Virus record (IMG/VR): IMGVR_UViG_3300046512_000224
Coordinates: 1-28,356 of that record
DNA length: 28,356 nt
Direction: 5' to 3' (one strand)
DNA from: a virus
Shown: positions 14,370 through 20,380 of the stretch, piece after piece
Numbering within the stretch: the stretch's first letter is position 1
How the letters are laid out: each line of letters starts with the position of its first letter
The notes under the pieces: model-generated
What the model saw: only the letters and a program-made list of their open reading frames with translations
What the model was told of the DNA's origin: nothing
Databases searched by the model: none
Position numbers and translations under genes: made by a program

Positions 14370-15037
14370 GCAGCCCTGCCCGCTGGCGCCGCCAGCAGTT
14401 CGGCCACCTCGGCAAGCCGGGCGCGCGTACGTTCGTCGGCGCCAAGTGCCGCCTCAACCCGCCCTGCCAGCAGCGCGACCGCGTTGAAGGTCGGGATTGG
14501 AGCAGGTAGTGCCAGATGTTCAGCTACCTGCTCGTGTGCCAGTTGGCCAGTGGCCACGGCCTGGCGGAGGACGCCGTCCCGTCCAGACACGTCGGCACCG
14601 AGCGACAGCTGGTGCGAGGCGAGCTGGCCGGCAGCGCGCGCCTCCTTCAACAGTCGCGCATACACCTCAAGGAACGCTGGCCGGGCGGCGATCTTGTCGC
14701 CCGCCTGGACCAGTGGCAGCGCCTTGGCCCATGCGTCGCGCGTCTGCTCGGTCCACACCACCGTCGCGCCTTCGTCAGCAGCGCGGATCGCGATCGCCCA
14801 CGCCTCGTTGGGCGCCGGATGGCCGTCATCGACGCGCTCCAGAATCGCAGCCAGCGACAGCCGGCCCTTCAGCTCCCGGCGGCACGCGGCCAGCGCGCGC
14901 TCCAGCACAGGCAGGCTGTAGCTGGCCAGGTCGGACACCATGAACACGGCCGTGGTCGGACGCAGCTGGTCGCCGATCACCTCGGCCGTCGCCACCAGGA
15001 GCTTTACCAGGTTCTCTTGCTCCAAGTCAGACAGCAT
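14366..15037 (-). CDS. Replication-module protein, possibly helicase-loader-like
   Basis: 223 residues starting MLSDLEQENLVKLLVATAEV, with GGGAGG seven bases upstream. Residues 35-80 resemble the domain in phage P-like proteins and Mg-insertion-type replication adaptors: S-L-P-V-L-E-R-A-L-A-A-C-R-R-E-L, then R-L-S-L-A-A-I-L-E-R, then G-H-P-A-P-N-E-A-W-A. The rest is Ala-rich helix. It directly follows the O-like initiator with an 11-base overlap, the order seen for lambda O-P. No Walker motif is present, so a P-like rather than DnaC-like role is inferred. Confidence 0.5.
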   Translation of the reverse strand: MLSDLEQENLVKLLVATAEVIGDQLRPTTAVFMVSDLASYSLPVLERALAACRRELKGRLSLAAILERVDDGHPAPNEAWAIAIRAADEGATVVWTEQTRDAWAKALPLVQAGDKIAARPAFLEVYARLLKEARAAGQLASHQLSLGADVSGRDGVLRQAVATGQLAHEQVAEHLALPAPIPTFNAVALLAGRVEAALGADERTRARLAEVAELLAAPAGRAA

Positions 15038-15917
15038 TGGCAGCCCTCCCCGCGCGCAGCAGCCCAATCGCTTCGTCAGCCGCGCTCAGGTTCGATTGGG
15101 TCTGATCCGTCTGCCGGGCGCTCGTTTCGGTGACCTGCCGGCCGGTCACCCACTGCGTGCGGTAAGCCTCGCAGCGCTGTAGTAGCTGGCCGAGGTCATG
15201 CATGCCCTGGACGACGAAGCGTTCGTTCACCGACAGGAACCACGCAGCCACCAGCGGCGCCTCGCTGTGCCCCAGGCGCTGCACCAACTGCTTCACGTTG
15301 GCGTTGACCTTCGCGTTGCGGACCGGCGTGGCGCCGTGGCGGACGGCATAGGCCTTCGCGTAGGCCGCCCAGGTTGCACGGCATGCGGCCTGCAATTCGG
15401 TTTCCGCATCGACCTTCGCCGGCGGCGCCGACAGGCCCGCCGGAAATGGCGGTTCACCTGACGGTTCAATGAGGGTTATATGACGGTTAGGCGGCACGGG
15501 GCGCACCTCCAGACCTGCGCCCGCTGCCTCACCCCCTGCGTCGGGCGCACCCCCAACTGCACCGGGCGCACCCCCTGCATGGGGCGCAGCACCTGCGCCC
15601 GGTGCATCCCCGGATTTCGCGGCCTTCCGCTTGCCCTTGGTGCCGGCCACGGCAGCGTTGAAGTTGCTCGGGGTAACGACGTAGACGTTGCTGCTGTTGA
15701 ACCGGCGCTCGCGGGACAGCAGCCCGACGGTCTCCAGATGGTCCATCGCCGTACGCACAGCGCGCGGCGACATGCAGCAACGCTTACCAATGGTGGCGAT
15801 GGCCGGCCAGCAGACGCCGTCGTCGTTGGCTTGGTCGGCCAGGGAGATCAGCACCGCCTTCTGGGTGACGCTCAGGCTCTGCAGGGGCCAGCACTGGCTC
15901 ATGATGATGGTCGACAT
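15027..15917 (-). CDS. O-like replication initiator with N-terminal helix-turn-helix
   Basis: 296 residues. Residues 12-85 form a winged-helix domain (L-S-V-T-Q-K-A-V-L-I-S-L-A-D-Q-A-N-D-D-G, W-P-A-I-A-T-I, S-P-R-A-V-R-T-A-M-D-H-L) typical of phage replication initiators. Residues about 97-140 are a Gly/Ala/Pro linker whose DNA is a run of repeats that may be the origin, as in lambda O. The C-terminal 120 residues are helical and probably contact the loader. It begins one base after the upstream stop. Confidence 0.75.
   Translation of the reverse strand: MSTIIMSQCWPLQSLSVTQKAVLISLADQANDDGVCWPAIATIGKRCCMSPRAVRTAMDHLETVGLLSRERRFNSSNVYVVTPSNFNAAVAGTKGKRKAAKSGDAPGAGAAPHAGGAPGAVGGAPDAGGEAAGAGLEVRPVPPNRHITLIEPSGEPPFPAGLSAPPAKVDAETELQAACRATWAAYAKAYAVRHGATPVRNAKVNANVKQLVQRLGHSEAPLVAAWFLSVNERFVVQGMHDLGQLLQRCEAYRTQWVTGRQVTETSARQTDQTQSNLSAADEAIGLLRAGRAANAV
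15459..15606. repeat. Candidate phage replication origin: repeats inside the O-like gene
   Basis: GGGCGCACC occurs at 15499, 15543 and 15564 (last two 21 bp apart, both extended to GGGCGCACCCCC), with a related GGGCGCAGC at 15582. A perfect 13-bp inverted repeat, TGCACCGGGCGCA (15558-15570) and TGCGCCCGGTGCA (15594-15606), overlaps them. Beside this, TGACGGTT repeats at 15459 and 15481 (22 bp apart) in a slightly AT-richer stretch. Lambda's origin has iterons in the same part of gene O. The alternative is simple low-complexity coding of the linker. Confidence 0.4.
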
Positions 15918-15918
15918 G

Positions 15919-16230
15919 TCAGAGCCCCAGCGGCAGGTTGTCGCCCGGGGCCACCGGCCACCAGGTGCAGCCGCTGCGGCTGCTAACCGAGCAGGGCTTC
16001 TTCGGTCCGCGCCACACGCGACCAGTCTCCAGCAGCTCAGGCAGACGCCGGGCGAGCATGTAGCGGTCGTGGCCGGTCGCCTTGGCCAGCTCCATGCTGG
16101 TGAGGCCCGGATAAGCCTTCACTGCGGCAGCCGCCCGGTCCTGCTGCCACGCCTGCAGGCCGCTGGACACGACGTGCGCGGCAGCCTCGTGGCTGGTGCT
16201 GATATCGGTTGCTCGTGCGAGATGGTTCAT
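15919..16230 (-). CDS. Small winged-helix-like protein
   Basis: 103 residues starting MNHLARATDISTSHEAAAHV. Residues 35-75 read as a helix-turn-helix (A-Y-P-G-L-T-S-M-E-L-A-K-A-T-G-H-D-R-Y-M-L) followed by a wing (G-R-V-W-R-G-P), and the tail has a C-x(7)-C-T-W-W-P motif. Its start overlaps the 32-residue gene upstream (ATGA). Probably DNA-binding and replication-associated by position. Confidence 0.6.
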   Translation of the reverse strand: MNHLARATDISTSHEAAAHVVSSGLQAWQQDRAAAAVKAYPGLTSMELAKATGHDRYMLARRLPELLETGRVWRGPKKPCSVSSRSGCTWWPVAPGDNLPLGL

Positions 16231-16325
16231 TGCATCGCCTCGGTAGTCGGGCTCTCAATGTTGGTCGCAGAAATGCCGCGCTCGTTCTCGTAACCGAGGG
16301 CAATAAATGGGCAGTTAGCCGACAT
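16227..16325 (-). CDS. 32-residue small ORF between CII-like and winged-helix genes
   Basis: Start MSANCPFIALGYENERGISA; ATG 16325 has GGGGAG eight bases upstream, overlaps the end of the CII-like gene by 11 bases, and its stop overlaps the next start (ATGA). These couplings on both sides support translation, though it is too short for composition to help. No function assigned. Confidence 0.45.
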   Translation of the reverse strand: MSANCPFIALGYENERGISATNIESPTTEAMQ

Positions 16326-16848
16326 CCCGGCTCCCCTTTGCCGCAGCGCGCGCGACATTGCGCTCCAGACGGTGCGCCATGGTCCGCAGCGCCCTCGCCT
16401 CACTGACCATCAAGGTCGCTTCATCGCTGTCGATCCTGCGGTCCTTCATCGCGTCCACCGCGGTGCCCGTCAGGCGCCCAACCCGCGTGGTGATCTCCAG
16501 CAGCTTGAGCTGCACCGCCGCGACTTCATCGGCCCACCCGCCTTCAGGCGCCGGGGGCACGACGTCAACGGCCATGCCGAAACGCCCGGCCAGCGCCTGC
16601 ATCCACTCCAATGCGTACTCGCTGCCACCGGCTTTCTCCTGCATCCACTCGGTCAGCAGTTCGGCGATCTCGATTGACACCGACTCACCTTCCAGCCCGC
16701 GCAGCTTCGCGCGCAGGGTTTCCGGGTGCATGGTCTTGCCGCGGCGGTCGGCCAAGTAGGCAGCGGCGTCGGCCACGCCGCCGGGCGTCTTGCGCACGGA
16801 GTTGTAGAGGACATCGAGCCAGCTGAGGTTGGAGGTGCGGCAGGTCAT
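16315..16848 (-). CDS. CII-family phage regulatory protein (CP76 type)
   Basis: 177 residues. The N-terminal third has the family pattern L-Y-N-S-V-R-K-T-P-G-G-V-A-D-A-A-A-Y-L, then T-M-H-P-E-T-L-R-A-K-L-R-G-L-E-G, a helix-turn-helix region, followed by long helices (E-V-A-A-V-Q-L-K-L-L-E-I-T-T). Proteins of this type are called phage regulatory CII/CP76. It is the second or third gene of the early minus operon after cro, the place of lambda cII, and so may bias the decision toward lysogeny. Its DNA target is unknown. Confidence 0.75.
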   Translation of the reverse strand: MTCRTSNLSWLDVLYNSVRKTPGGVADAAAYLADRRGKTMHPETLRAKLRGLEGESVSIEIAELLTEWMQEKAGGSEYALEWMQALAGRFGMAVDVVPPAPEGGWADEVAAVQLKLLEITTRVGRLTGTAVDAMKDRRIDSDEATLMVSEARALRTMAHRLERNVARAAAKGSRDVG

Positions 16849-17003
16849 GGTTCACCTTGGGAAGACGGTTGTTTCAAGGTTTCGGGCTGGGCCCAGGCGG
16901 CGCACGATGGGCGCCATGGACGAGTTCAAATCAGGGATCGAGGGCGTCACCCTTCTTGCGCTACGCTGGGAGTGCGAACAACACAGCCCGCAAGGAGGGC
17001 GAC

Positions 17004-17201
17004 ATGGTGGATATGAAGGAACTGCACACGGACGTTCTGGCGCTGAAGGTAGTGGTGACCGCCCTGGCCACTCGGTTGAATCACGACGGCGAGTTCATCG
17101 CTGCTGCAAAGGCAGAGCTGAGCAGGCTGAGCGCGGCGACGTTGGACGCGCAGCAACGAGACGCGCTCACCGAAACGGTGAAAGAACTCATTTACGGCTG
17201 A
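17004..17201 (+). CDS. Plus-strand 65-residue protein inside the early minus operon
   Basis: MVDMKELHTDVLALKVVVTA begins at ATG 17004 with AGGAGGGCGAC immediately upstream, a very strong ribosome site. The protein is one long amphipathic helix pair with Ala/Leu heptads; no membrane segment or known family. It runs opposite to cro and cII and toward cI, ending 14 bases inside the 55-residue minus gene. A transcript from the 16849-17003 gap would read through it, then antisense to cro, and on into cI. Confidence 0.65.
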   Translation: MVDMKELHTDVLALKVVVTALATRLNHDGEFIAAAKAELSRLSAATLDAQQRDALTETVKELIYG

Positions 17202-17355
17202 CCGGTGCTGCCTGGGAGCTCTTCGAAAGCGCTTCGAAGAACTCCCGGGACGCGCGTTCGCCGGCCACGCGAGCCTGCAGTTCCGCGTTCGAAGGCCTGT
17301 TTAGCCAATCCCGCAGCCACAGCCGTAGGTTCCACTTGTCGGACAGCGCGCGCAT
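17188..17355 (-). CDS. 55-residue unknown protein after the cro-like gene
   Basis: Starts MRALSDKWNLRLWLRDWLNR; the ATG is 2 bases after the cro-like stop (TGATATG) with AGGTGG upstream, so translation is probably coupled. A Trp/Arg-rich amphipathic N-terminus and a helical centre with E-L-Q-A-R-V-A-G-E-R. It could associate with a membrane or a partner; no family recognised. Confidence 0.55.
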   Translation of the reverse strand: MRALSDKWNLRLWLRDWLNRPSNAELQARVAGERASREFFEALSKSSQAAPVSRK

Positions 17356-17356
17356 A

Positions 17357-17797
17357 TCAGGCCACCTGCACTTGAATGACGCGCTCGGCGTCGGGATCGT
17401 TCGGGGCCGCGTCGGCGACCGGCTGTTCCTGGACGCCCAGCAGCTGCAGCACCTGCGGCAGCGGCGGGACGCCCTGCTCTTCATGCCAGGCCGCTACCTG
17501 CTCAACAGGCAGCTTCAGCACCTTGGCCAAGTGGACGTCGCTGCTCAGACCCAGGCGGGCGCGCAGCGCGCGCTTGCTCATGCGGCTGTCGACAAGACGA
17601 CCAATTACGGAGCGGTCACTGGAACCTTCCGGCCCAAACACATCGGGCCGCAGAAGCTCCAAGTACTGTCGCCGCGCCGAGGGAATGCCAGTCGCCCTCC
17701 ACTCGCTGACCGACGGCGGTTTGATTTGGCAGATGCGGGCCACTTCACTGGTCCCGCCCAATCGGTCAATGATCTCTGAGTCAGTTGGCTTATCCAT
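17357..17797 (-). CDS. Cro/YdaS-like early repressor
   Basis: 146 residues. Residues 5-50 (I-I-D-R-L-G-G-T-S-E-V-A-R-I-C-Q-I-K-P-P-S-V-S-E-W) are the helix-turn-helix of YdaS/Cro-type proteins, followed by P-S-A-R-R-Q-Y-L-E-L-L-R-P-D. A second half with R-A-R-L-G-L-S-S-D-V-H-L-A-K-V-L may be another helix-turn-helix. It diverges from the cI gene across 72 bases that hold three operators. No ribosome site precedes ATG 17797, and the predicted -10 ends 7 bases upstream, so its mRNA may be leaderless. Confidence 0.78.
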   Translation of the reverse strand: MDKPTDSEIIDRLGGTSEVARICQIKPPSVSEWRATGIPSARRQYLELLRPDVFGPEGSSDRSVIGRLVDSRMSKRALRARLGLSSDVHLAKVLKLPVEQVAAWHEEQGVPPLPQVLQLLGVQEQPVADAAPNDPDAERVIQVQVA

Positions 17798-17803
17798 GGG
17801 TCT

Positions 17804-17832
17804 AGGTTAGGACTAGCTAATGCGCCAGTCAA
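17804..17832 (-). promoter_or_regulatory. Early promoter of the cro operon (PR-like)
   Basis: Minus strand: TTGACT (17832-17827), 17-base spacer, TAACCT (17809-17804). The central operator fills most of the spacer and overlaps the -10; the middle operator ends on the first base of the -35. The plus-operon promoter at 19535-19563 has the same geometry to the base, which supports both. Confidence 0.65.
17807..17820. promoter_or_regulatory. Repressor operator 1 of the cro-cI region
   Basis: TTAGGACTAGCTAA, with dyad half-sites TTAG/CTAA separated by 6 bases. First of three sites spaced by 25 bp; lies within the cro promoter. Confidence 0.7.
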
Positions 17833-17845
17833 TAGCCAGTCCTAA
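17832..17845. promoter_or_regulatory. Repressor operator 2 of the cro-cI region
   Basis: ATAGCCAGTCCTAA, one mismatch from the TTAG-N6-CTAA dyad, 25 bp from its neighbours on each side. Overlaps the first base of the cro promoter -35. Confidence 0.65.
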
Positions 17846-17856
17846 CTCAAAGATAG

Positions 17857-17870
17857 TTAGCCTTACCTAA
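17857..17870. promoter_or_regulatory. Repressor operator 3, overlapping the cI start codon
   Basis: TTAGCCTTACCTAA; its last A is the first base of the cI ATG. Occupancy here should block cI transcription or initiation, the role of lambda OR3. Confidence 0.68.
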
Positions 17871-18580
17871 TGACCACACTTGCTGAAAGACTGACCGTCG
17901 CGATATCCCGCGCCAACCTCACTAAGGCAGAACTCGCTCGGCGAGTCGGCATAAGCGCCCCCAGCGTCAACGGTTGGTTCACGGGCAAGGCGAAATTCTT
18001 GCGCGGCGAGAACCTCCTGGCCGCCGCTAAGGCATTGGCTGTAGACGAAGGATGGCTCGCGACCGGCAAGGGTCAGATGGAGTCGAGACATGGACACCGC
18101 GTTGAAGAACCGCCCGCCGACTATCAGATCTCAACAGTCTTAGAGACTGAGACCCCTGCAGGATATGTTCGCTTCGACTTGTTCGAAGGAGGTGCGGGAA
18201 TGGGGGCTGGGTTGGTGAATCAAGACTACCCGGAAGTCGTGCGCACCATAGAGGTCGCAGAGTGGGAAGTGCGGAAGAAGCTCGGCTACCTGCCCCAGCC
18301 TGGTCGTATCCAAATCATCACCGGACGCGGTCCCTCCATGAGGCCCAAGCTGGAAGACGGCGACATCATCTGGATCGATACGACCTGCGACTACTTCGAC
18401 GGCGACGACTACTATCTCATCAACATCGGCGGCGAGACGCAGATCAAGATGCTTCAGCGGCGTGGCGATGGGCTCTACGTGGTGAGTATCAACCCGGATT
18501 TCCCGACCTACCGCTCCGATGAAGGTGAGGTGGCCATCCTGGGCAAGGCTCTGATCCACGCCGGCCTGCGCCGCTTCTGA
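17870..18580 (+). CDS. CI-type repressor with S24/LexA autoprotease domain
   Basis: 236 residues. Helix-turn-helix at about 16-38 (T-K-A-E-L-A-R-R-V-G-I-S-A-P-S-V-N-G-W), then a linker with Ala-Gly candidates for self-cleavage (109-110, 113-114), and an S24 peptidase domain with Ser156 in G-P-S-M-R-P and Lys193 in Q-I-K-M-L-Q. RecA-stimulated cleavage would induce the prophage. There is no ribosome site before ATG 17870 and an operator covers the start codon, so the maintenance transcript may be leaderless, as in lambda. A bidirectional terminator follows the stop. Confidence 0.92.
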   Translation: MTTLAERLTVAISRANLTKAELARRVGISAPSVNGWFTGKAKFLRGENLLAAAKALAVDEGWLATGKGQMESRHGHRVEEPPADYQISTVLETETPAGYVRFDLFEGGAGMGAGLVNQDYPEVVRTIEVAEWEVRKKLGYLPQPGRIQIITGRGPSMRPKLEDGDIIWIDTTCDYFDGDDYYLINIGGETQIKMLQRRGDGLYVVSINPDFPTYRSDEGEVAILGKALIHAGLRRF

Positions 18581-18609
18581 TATGTGTCCCAAATTGGGAC
18601 AGGAAGCAA

Positions 18610-18639
18610 AAAAAAGCCCCGGTTGATCGGGGCTTTTTT
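18610..18639. terminator. Bidirectional rho-independent terminator between cI and DUF4760-like gene
   Basis: AAAAAAGCCCCG-GTTGAT-CGGGGCTTTTTT: a 12-bp arm pair with T-runs on both strands, placed between the convergent cI (ends 18580) and minus-strand gene (ends 18640). Confidence 0.92.
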
Positions 18640-19161
18640 CTACTTCCAGAATTCCCACCACTGCTTCCACTTCGTTCGCGTCTTCAGCGGCGAAGCCTTC
18701 CAGCGCGCTACCAGCAACTCATACTCCTGAAACGCGGTGTTTTTGCCGTCGCGGGTGCGCATAGACTTCACGACCGGCGCTGCGAAATCATAAGTGCTGA
18801 CCATGATGGTGCACCACGCATCCTTCATCATGTTCTCGCAGTAGATGCCATTTCGCAGGCCTACGGAGACCGTTTCGAAGTGATTGAGCACGTACAGGAT
18901 GTCATTGAACTCGGTTTTATGCTCGTCGTCGTCCAACATGGTGAAAAGATTCTTGCCCTTTTCAACATGGAGCTTCCGAACCGTCTGGCATCCGCGCTGC
19001 ATTTGCTCATCACCCCGACTGGCAAAAAGAAGATCTGCCGCCTGCTTCTTTCTTGCGAGCGCCCTGGCCGTCATCACAGAAACAATCGCAACTACGACGC
19101 CCAGCAGGATCACCAGCCCGCGAAACGCCTCATGGGACAAAACACAAATCAGCCAATCCAT
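18640..19161 (-). CDS. DUF4760-like membrane-anchored protein
   Basis: 173 residues. An N-terminal membrane segment (about 12-34, including FRGLVILLGVVVAIVSV) is followed by a cytoplasmic helical domain with D-I-L-Y-V-L-N-H-F-E-T-V-S-V-G-L-R-N-G-I-Y, which matches the DUF4760 pattern as I know it. Function unknown. GGGGGAAGCT precedes ATG 19161. It is less GC-rich than the phage core and sits next to cI on its own transcript, the position of lambda rexAB, so lysogen-expressed exclusion of other phages is a reasonable hypothesis but not shown. Confidence 0.72.
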   Translation of the reverse strand: MDWLICVLSHEAFRGLVILLGVVVAIVSVMTARALARKKQAADLLFASRGDEQMQRGCQTVRKLHVEKGKNLFTMLDDDEHKTEFNDILYVLNHFETVSVGLRNGIYCENMMKDAWCTIMVSTYDFAAPVVKSMRTRDGKNTAFQEYELLVARWKASPLKTRTKWKQWWEFWK

Positions 19162-19174
19162 AGCTTCCCCCTGT

Positions 19175-19206
19175 GAAAACGAAACCACCCGCCTGGCGGC
19201 GGGTGG
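19175..19206 (-). terminator. Terminator-like hairpin in the leader of the DUF4760-like gene
   Basis: Minus strand CCACCCGCC-GCCA-GGCGGGTGG (19206-19185), a 9-bp stem, then TTTCGTTTTC. It lies upstream of the gene's ribosome site, so it would act as an attenuator. On the plus strand no T-run follows. Confidence 0.5.
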
Positions 19207-19231
19207 CATGGTTAAAGTTCTGAGCTATCTC

Positions 19232-19258
19232 TTAAAGGCCGCCGATCACTTCGCGCAT
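19232..19258 (-). CDS. Possible 8-codon leader peptide
   Basis: ATG 19258 encodes M-R-E-V-I-G-G-L then TAA. AAGGAG lies 7 bases upstream, stronger than many gene starts here. It precedes the terminator-like hairpin by about 25 bases. Could be a translated leader or chance. Confidence 0.25.
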   Translation of the reverse strand: MREVIGGL

Positions 19259-19297
19259 GCCACTTCTCCTTTTCTCTATGGGACCAGCCAAGTTGAC

Positions 19298-19311
19298 TTA
19301 GGACTGGCAAC
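19298..19311. promoter_or_regulatory. Lone operator-like site
   Basis: TTAGGACTGGCAAC; its complement shares GCCAGTCCTAA with operator 2 at 17832-17845. One half-site is degenerate. It overlaps the end of a TTGACT (19293-19298) whose matching -10 (TGCTAT, 19316) is weak. It may let CI control the DUF4760-like gene. Confidence 0.45.
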
Positions 19312-19521
19312 AAAATGCTATCACCAGTTGACACCAATTTGTGACCGTAGGGGTCCGGAGAAGTTCACCTAAGTTCACTGACGTCCACAACCGGTCACAA
19401 AGGATCATCGGCCTGGGTGTCGAATTCTAGAGCGGAACGCGTCATCGCACCGCTGGATCGAGCTTTGCAATCAATTGCAAGCTGAACGTGCAGCTGAAAA
19501 TTCAGACTAAGTAACAGAAAG

Positions 19522-19535
19522 TTAGCCTCTCCTAT
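19522..19535. promoter_or_regulatory. Repressor operator 1 of the plus operon (OL-like)
   Basis: TTAGCCTCTCCTAT, one mismatch from the dyad consensus. It ends on the first base of the -35 and is 25 bp from the second site. A half-site CTAA at 19507-19510 lies in register for a degenerate third site. Confidence 0.65.
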
Positions 19536-19563
19536 TGACACCATGATTAGCCACTCCTAATCT
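19535..19563 (+). promoter_or_regulatory. Early promoter of the plus operon (PL-like)
   Basis: TTGACA (19535-19540), 17-base spacer, TAATCT (19558-19563). The second operator lies in the spacer and over the -10, exactly as at the cro promoter. Transcription would start near 19570 and reach the first gene at 19615. Confidence 0.68.
19547..19560. promoter_or_regulatory. Repressor operator 2 of the plus operon
   Basis: TTAGCCACTCCTAA, perfect TTAG/CTAA dyad ends, 25 bp after the first site and overlapping three bases of the -10. Confidence 0.7.
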
Positions 19564-19614
19564 TGGCGTTGTCGCCCCAGTAACCGCCCATCCGGGCCGG
19601 GGCACGGAGACGCC

Positions 19615-20007
19615 ATGAGCACCCTCTGCCTCACAGCGCGCGGTTCCGCCACCGTGGAAGCGCGCCCCAACAGCCAGACCATCGTCGTCAAGATCGGCGG
19701 CGCACTGATCTCCATGGACGCCACCGACGCCCACCAACTCGGAGAAGGACTGCTGGCGGCAGCTGCGCCGGCGAGCGTGGAGGGGATTTCCGGCCAGGTC
19801 ACCGCTACCGCCGATCACGTTCTGGATGCGGTGGTGATCGCGGTGGGTGGGCGCCGCCTGCTTGAGCTGTCCGTCGACGCCTGGTCGTCGCTCTCCATGC
19901 AGGGCTCCAGTGCCGCGCTGGAACTGAAAGGCCCGGCCCTCCGTGTGGGCATGCGCTCCGCACAGCTGCTGCGCGGCAACGCCGACCTGGTCGAGGAAGC
20001 GGCATGA
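19615..20007 (+). CDS. First gene of the plus early operon, unknown
   Basis: 130 residues starting MSTLCLTARGSATVEARPNS, with GGAG six bases before ATG. Short beta-like runs (T-I-V-V-K-I-G-G-A-L-I, A-V-V-I-A-V-G-G-R-R) and an Ala-rich centre. As first gene after the CI-controlled promoter it would be made immediately on induction or infection, when phages often express takeover or anti-host proteins. No family recognised. Confidence 0.65.
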   Translation: MSTLCLTARGSATVEARPNSQTIVVKIGGALISMDATDAHQLGEGLLAAAAPASVEGISGQVTATADHVLDAVVIAVGGRRLLELSVDAWSSLSMQGSSAALELKGPALRVGMRSAQLLRGNADLVEEAA

Positions 20008-20240
20008 GCGCCGTCATCCTCCAGTTCCCCACCAACACCGCGCAGCGCGCCAACGGCGCCGGCCTGGCCGTGGCCATCGCGGCGAAGCGCATGGGCTACC
20101 GCCCCCACCACGTCGCCCGCGCCGCAGCTCTGGCCCGCCGCGAGGTGCTGGACGGCCGCAAGAGCGCTGCACGGGCTGTGGCGGACATGACCCGTGACCT
20201 CGCCTACGGCGCCCGCCACACCGGAGGCGATGCCGCATGA
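20004..20240 (+). CDS. Small basic helical protein, unknown
   Basis: 78 residues (MSAVILQFPTNTAQRANGAG). Ala/Arg-rich helices with A-A-L-A-R-R-E-V-L-D-G-R-K-S-A-A-R-A-V; net positive. ATGA overlaps at both ends show coupling. Might bind nucleic acid; no family recognised. Confidence 0.6.
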   Translation: MSAVILQFPTNTAQRANGAGLAVAIAAKRMGYRPHHVARAAALARREVLDGRKSAARAVADMTRDLAYGARHTGGDAA

Positions 20241-20380
20241 ACGTCGTCGCCTTCCTCCTGGGCGTCCTTGTTGGCGCAGCCGCCGCGGTCGCCGTGGCCG
20301 CCGCGTGGATTGAGCGCAACCAAGCCGCCCACTTCGATCGAATGCTCGACCAGATCAGGTCGCTGGGGCCGCACGCATGA
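20237..20380 (+). CDS. 47-residue single-span membrane protein
   Basis: M-N-V-V-A-F-L-L-G-V-L-V-G-A-A-A-A-V opens a 20-residue hydrophobic Ala/Val segment ending in A-W-I-E-R-N-Q, then a short charged tail (about 23 residues). It couples by 4-base overlaps to the genes before and after. The architecture is that of a small inner-membrane peptide; function unknown. Confidence 0.6.
   Translation: MNVVAFLLGVLVGAAAAVAVAAAWIERNQAAHFDRMLDQIRSLGPHA

Larger units (their letters stand above)
19162..19614. promoter_or_regulatory. 453-base intergenic control region
   Basis: No convincing gene of ordinary length. From left: attenuator and leader ORF of the DUF4760-like gene (19175-19258); a lone operator-like site (19298-19311); an inverted repeat TTTGTGACCG / CGGTCACAAA (19338-19347, 19392-19401) flanking direct repeats AAGTTCAC (19361, 19371); a near-palindrome AGCTTTGCAA-TCAA-TTGCAAGCT (19461-19483); CTGAA-AA-TTCAG (19494-19505); and the operators and promoter of the plus operon. 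Confidence 0.6.

Noticed and set aside
15499-15606. Possible CRISPR-like array
   Set aside because: Repeats are only 9-13 bases with irregular spacing and lie in a coding linker; no cas genes nearby.
16829-17779. 316-residue plus-strand frame across the cro region
   Set aside because: Covers the well-supported cro-like gene on the other strand and the 65-residue gene in another frame; it has no protein-like segment.
18601-18640. Terminator as a possible insertion scar or repeat element
   Set aside because: It is an ordinary bidirectional terminator between convergent genes; no second copy or target duplication was seen.
19328-19350. TTGACA at 19328 as another strong promoter
   Set aside because: No acceptable -10 sequence at 16-18 bases; the downstream stretch is GGGGTCC.
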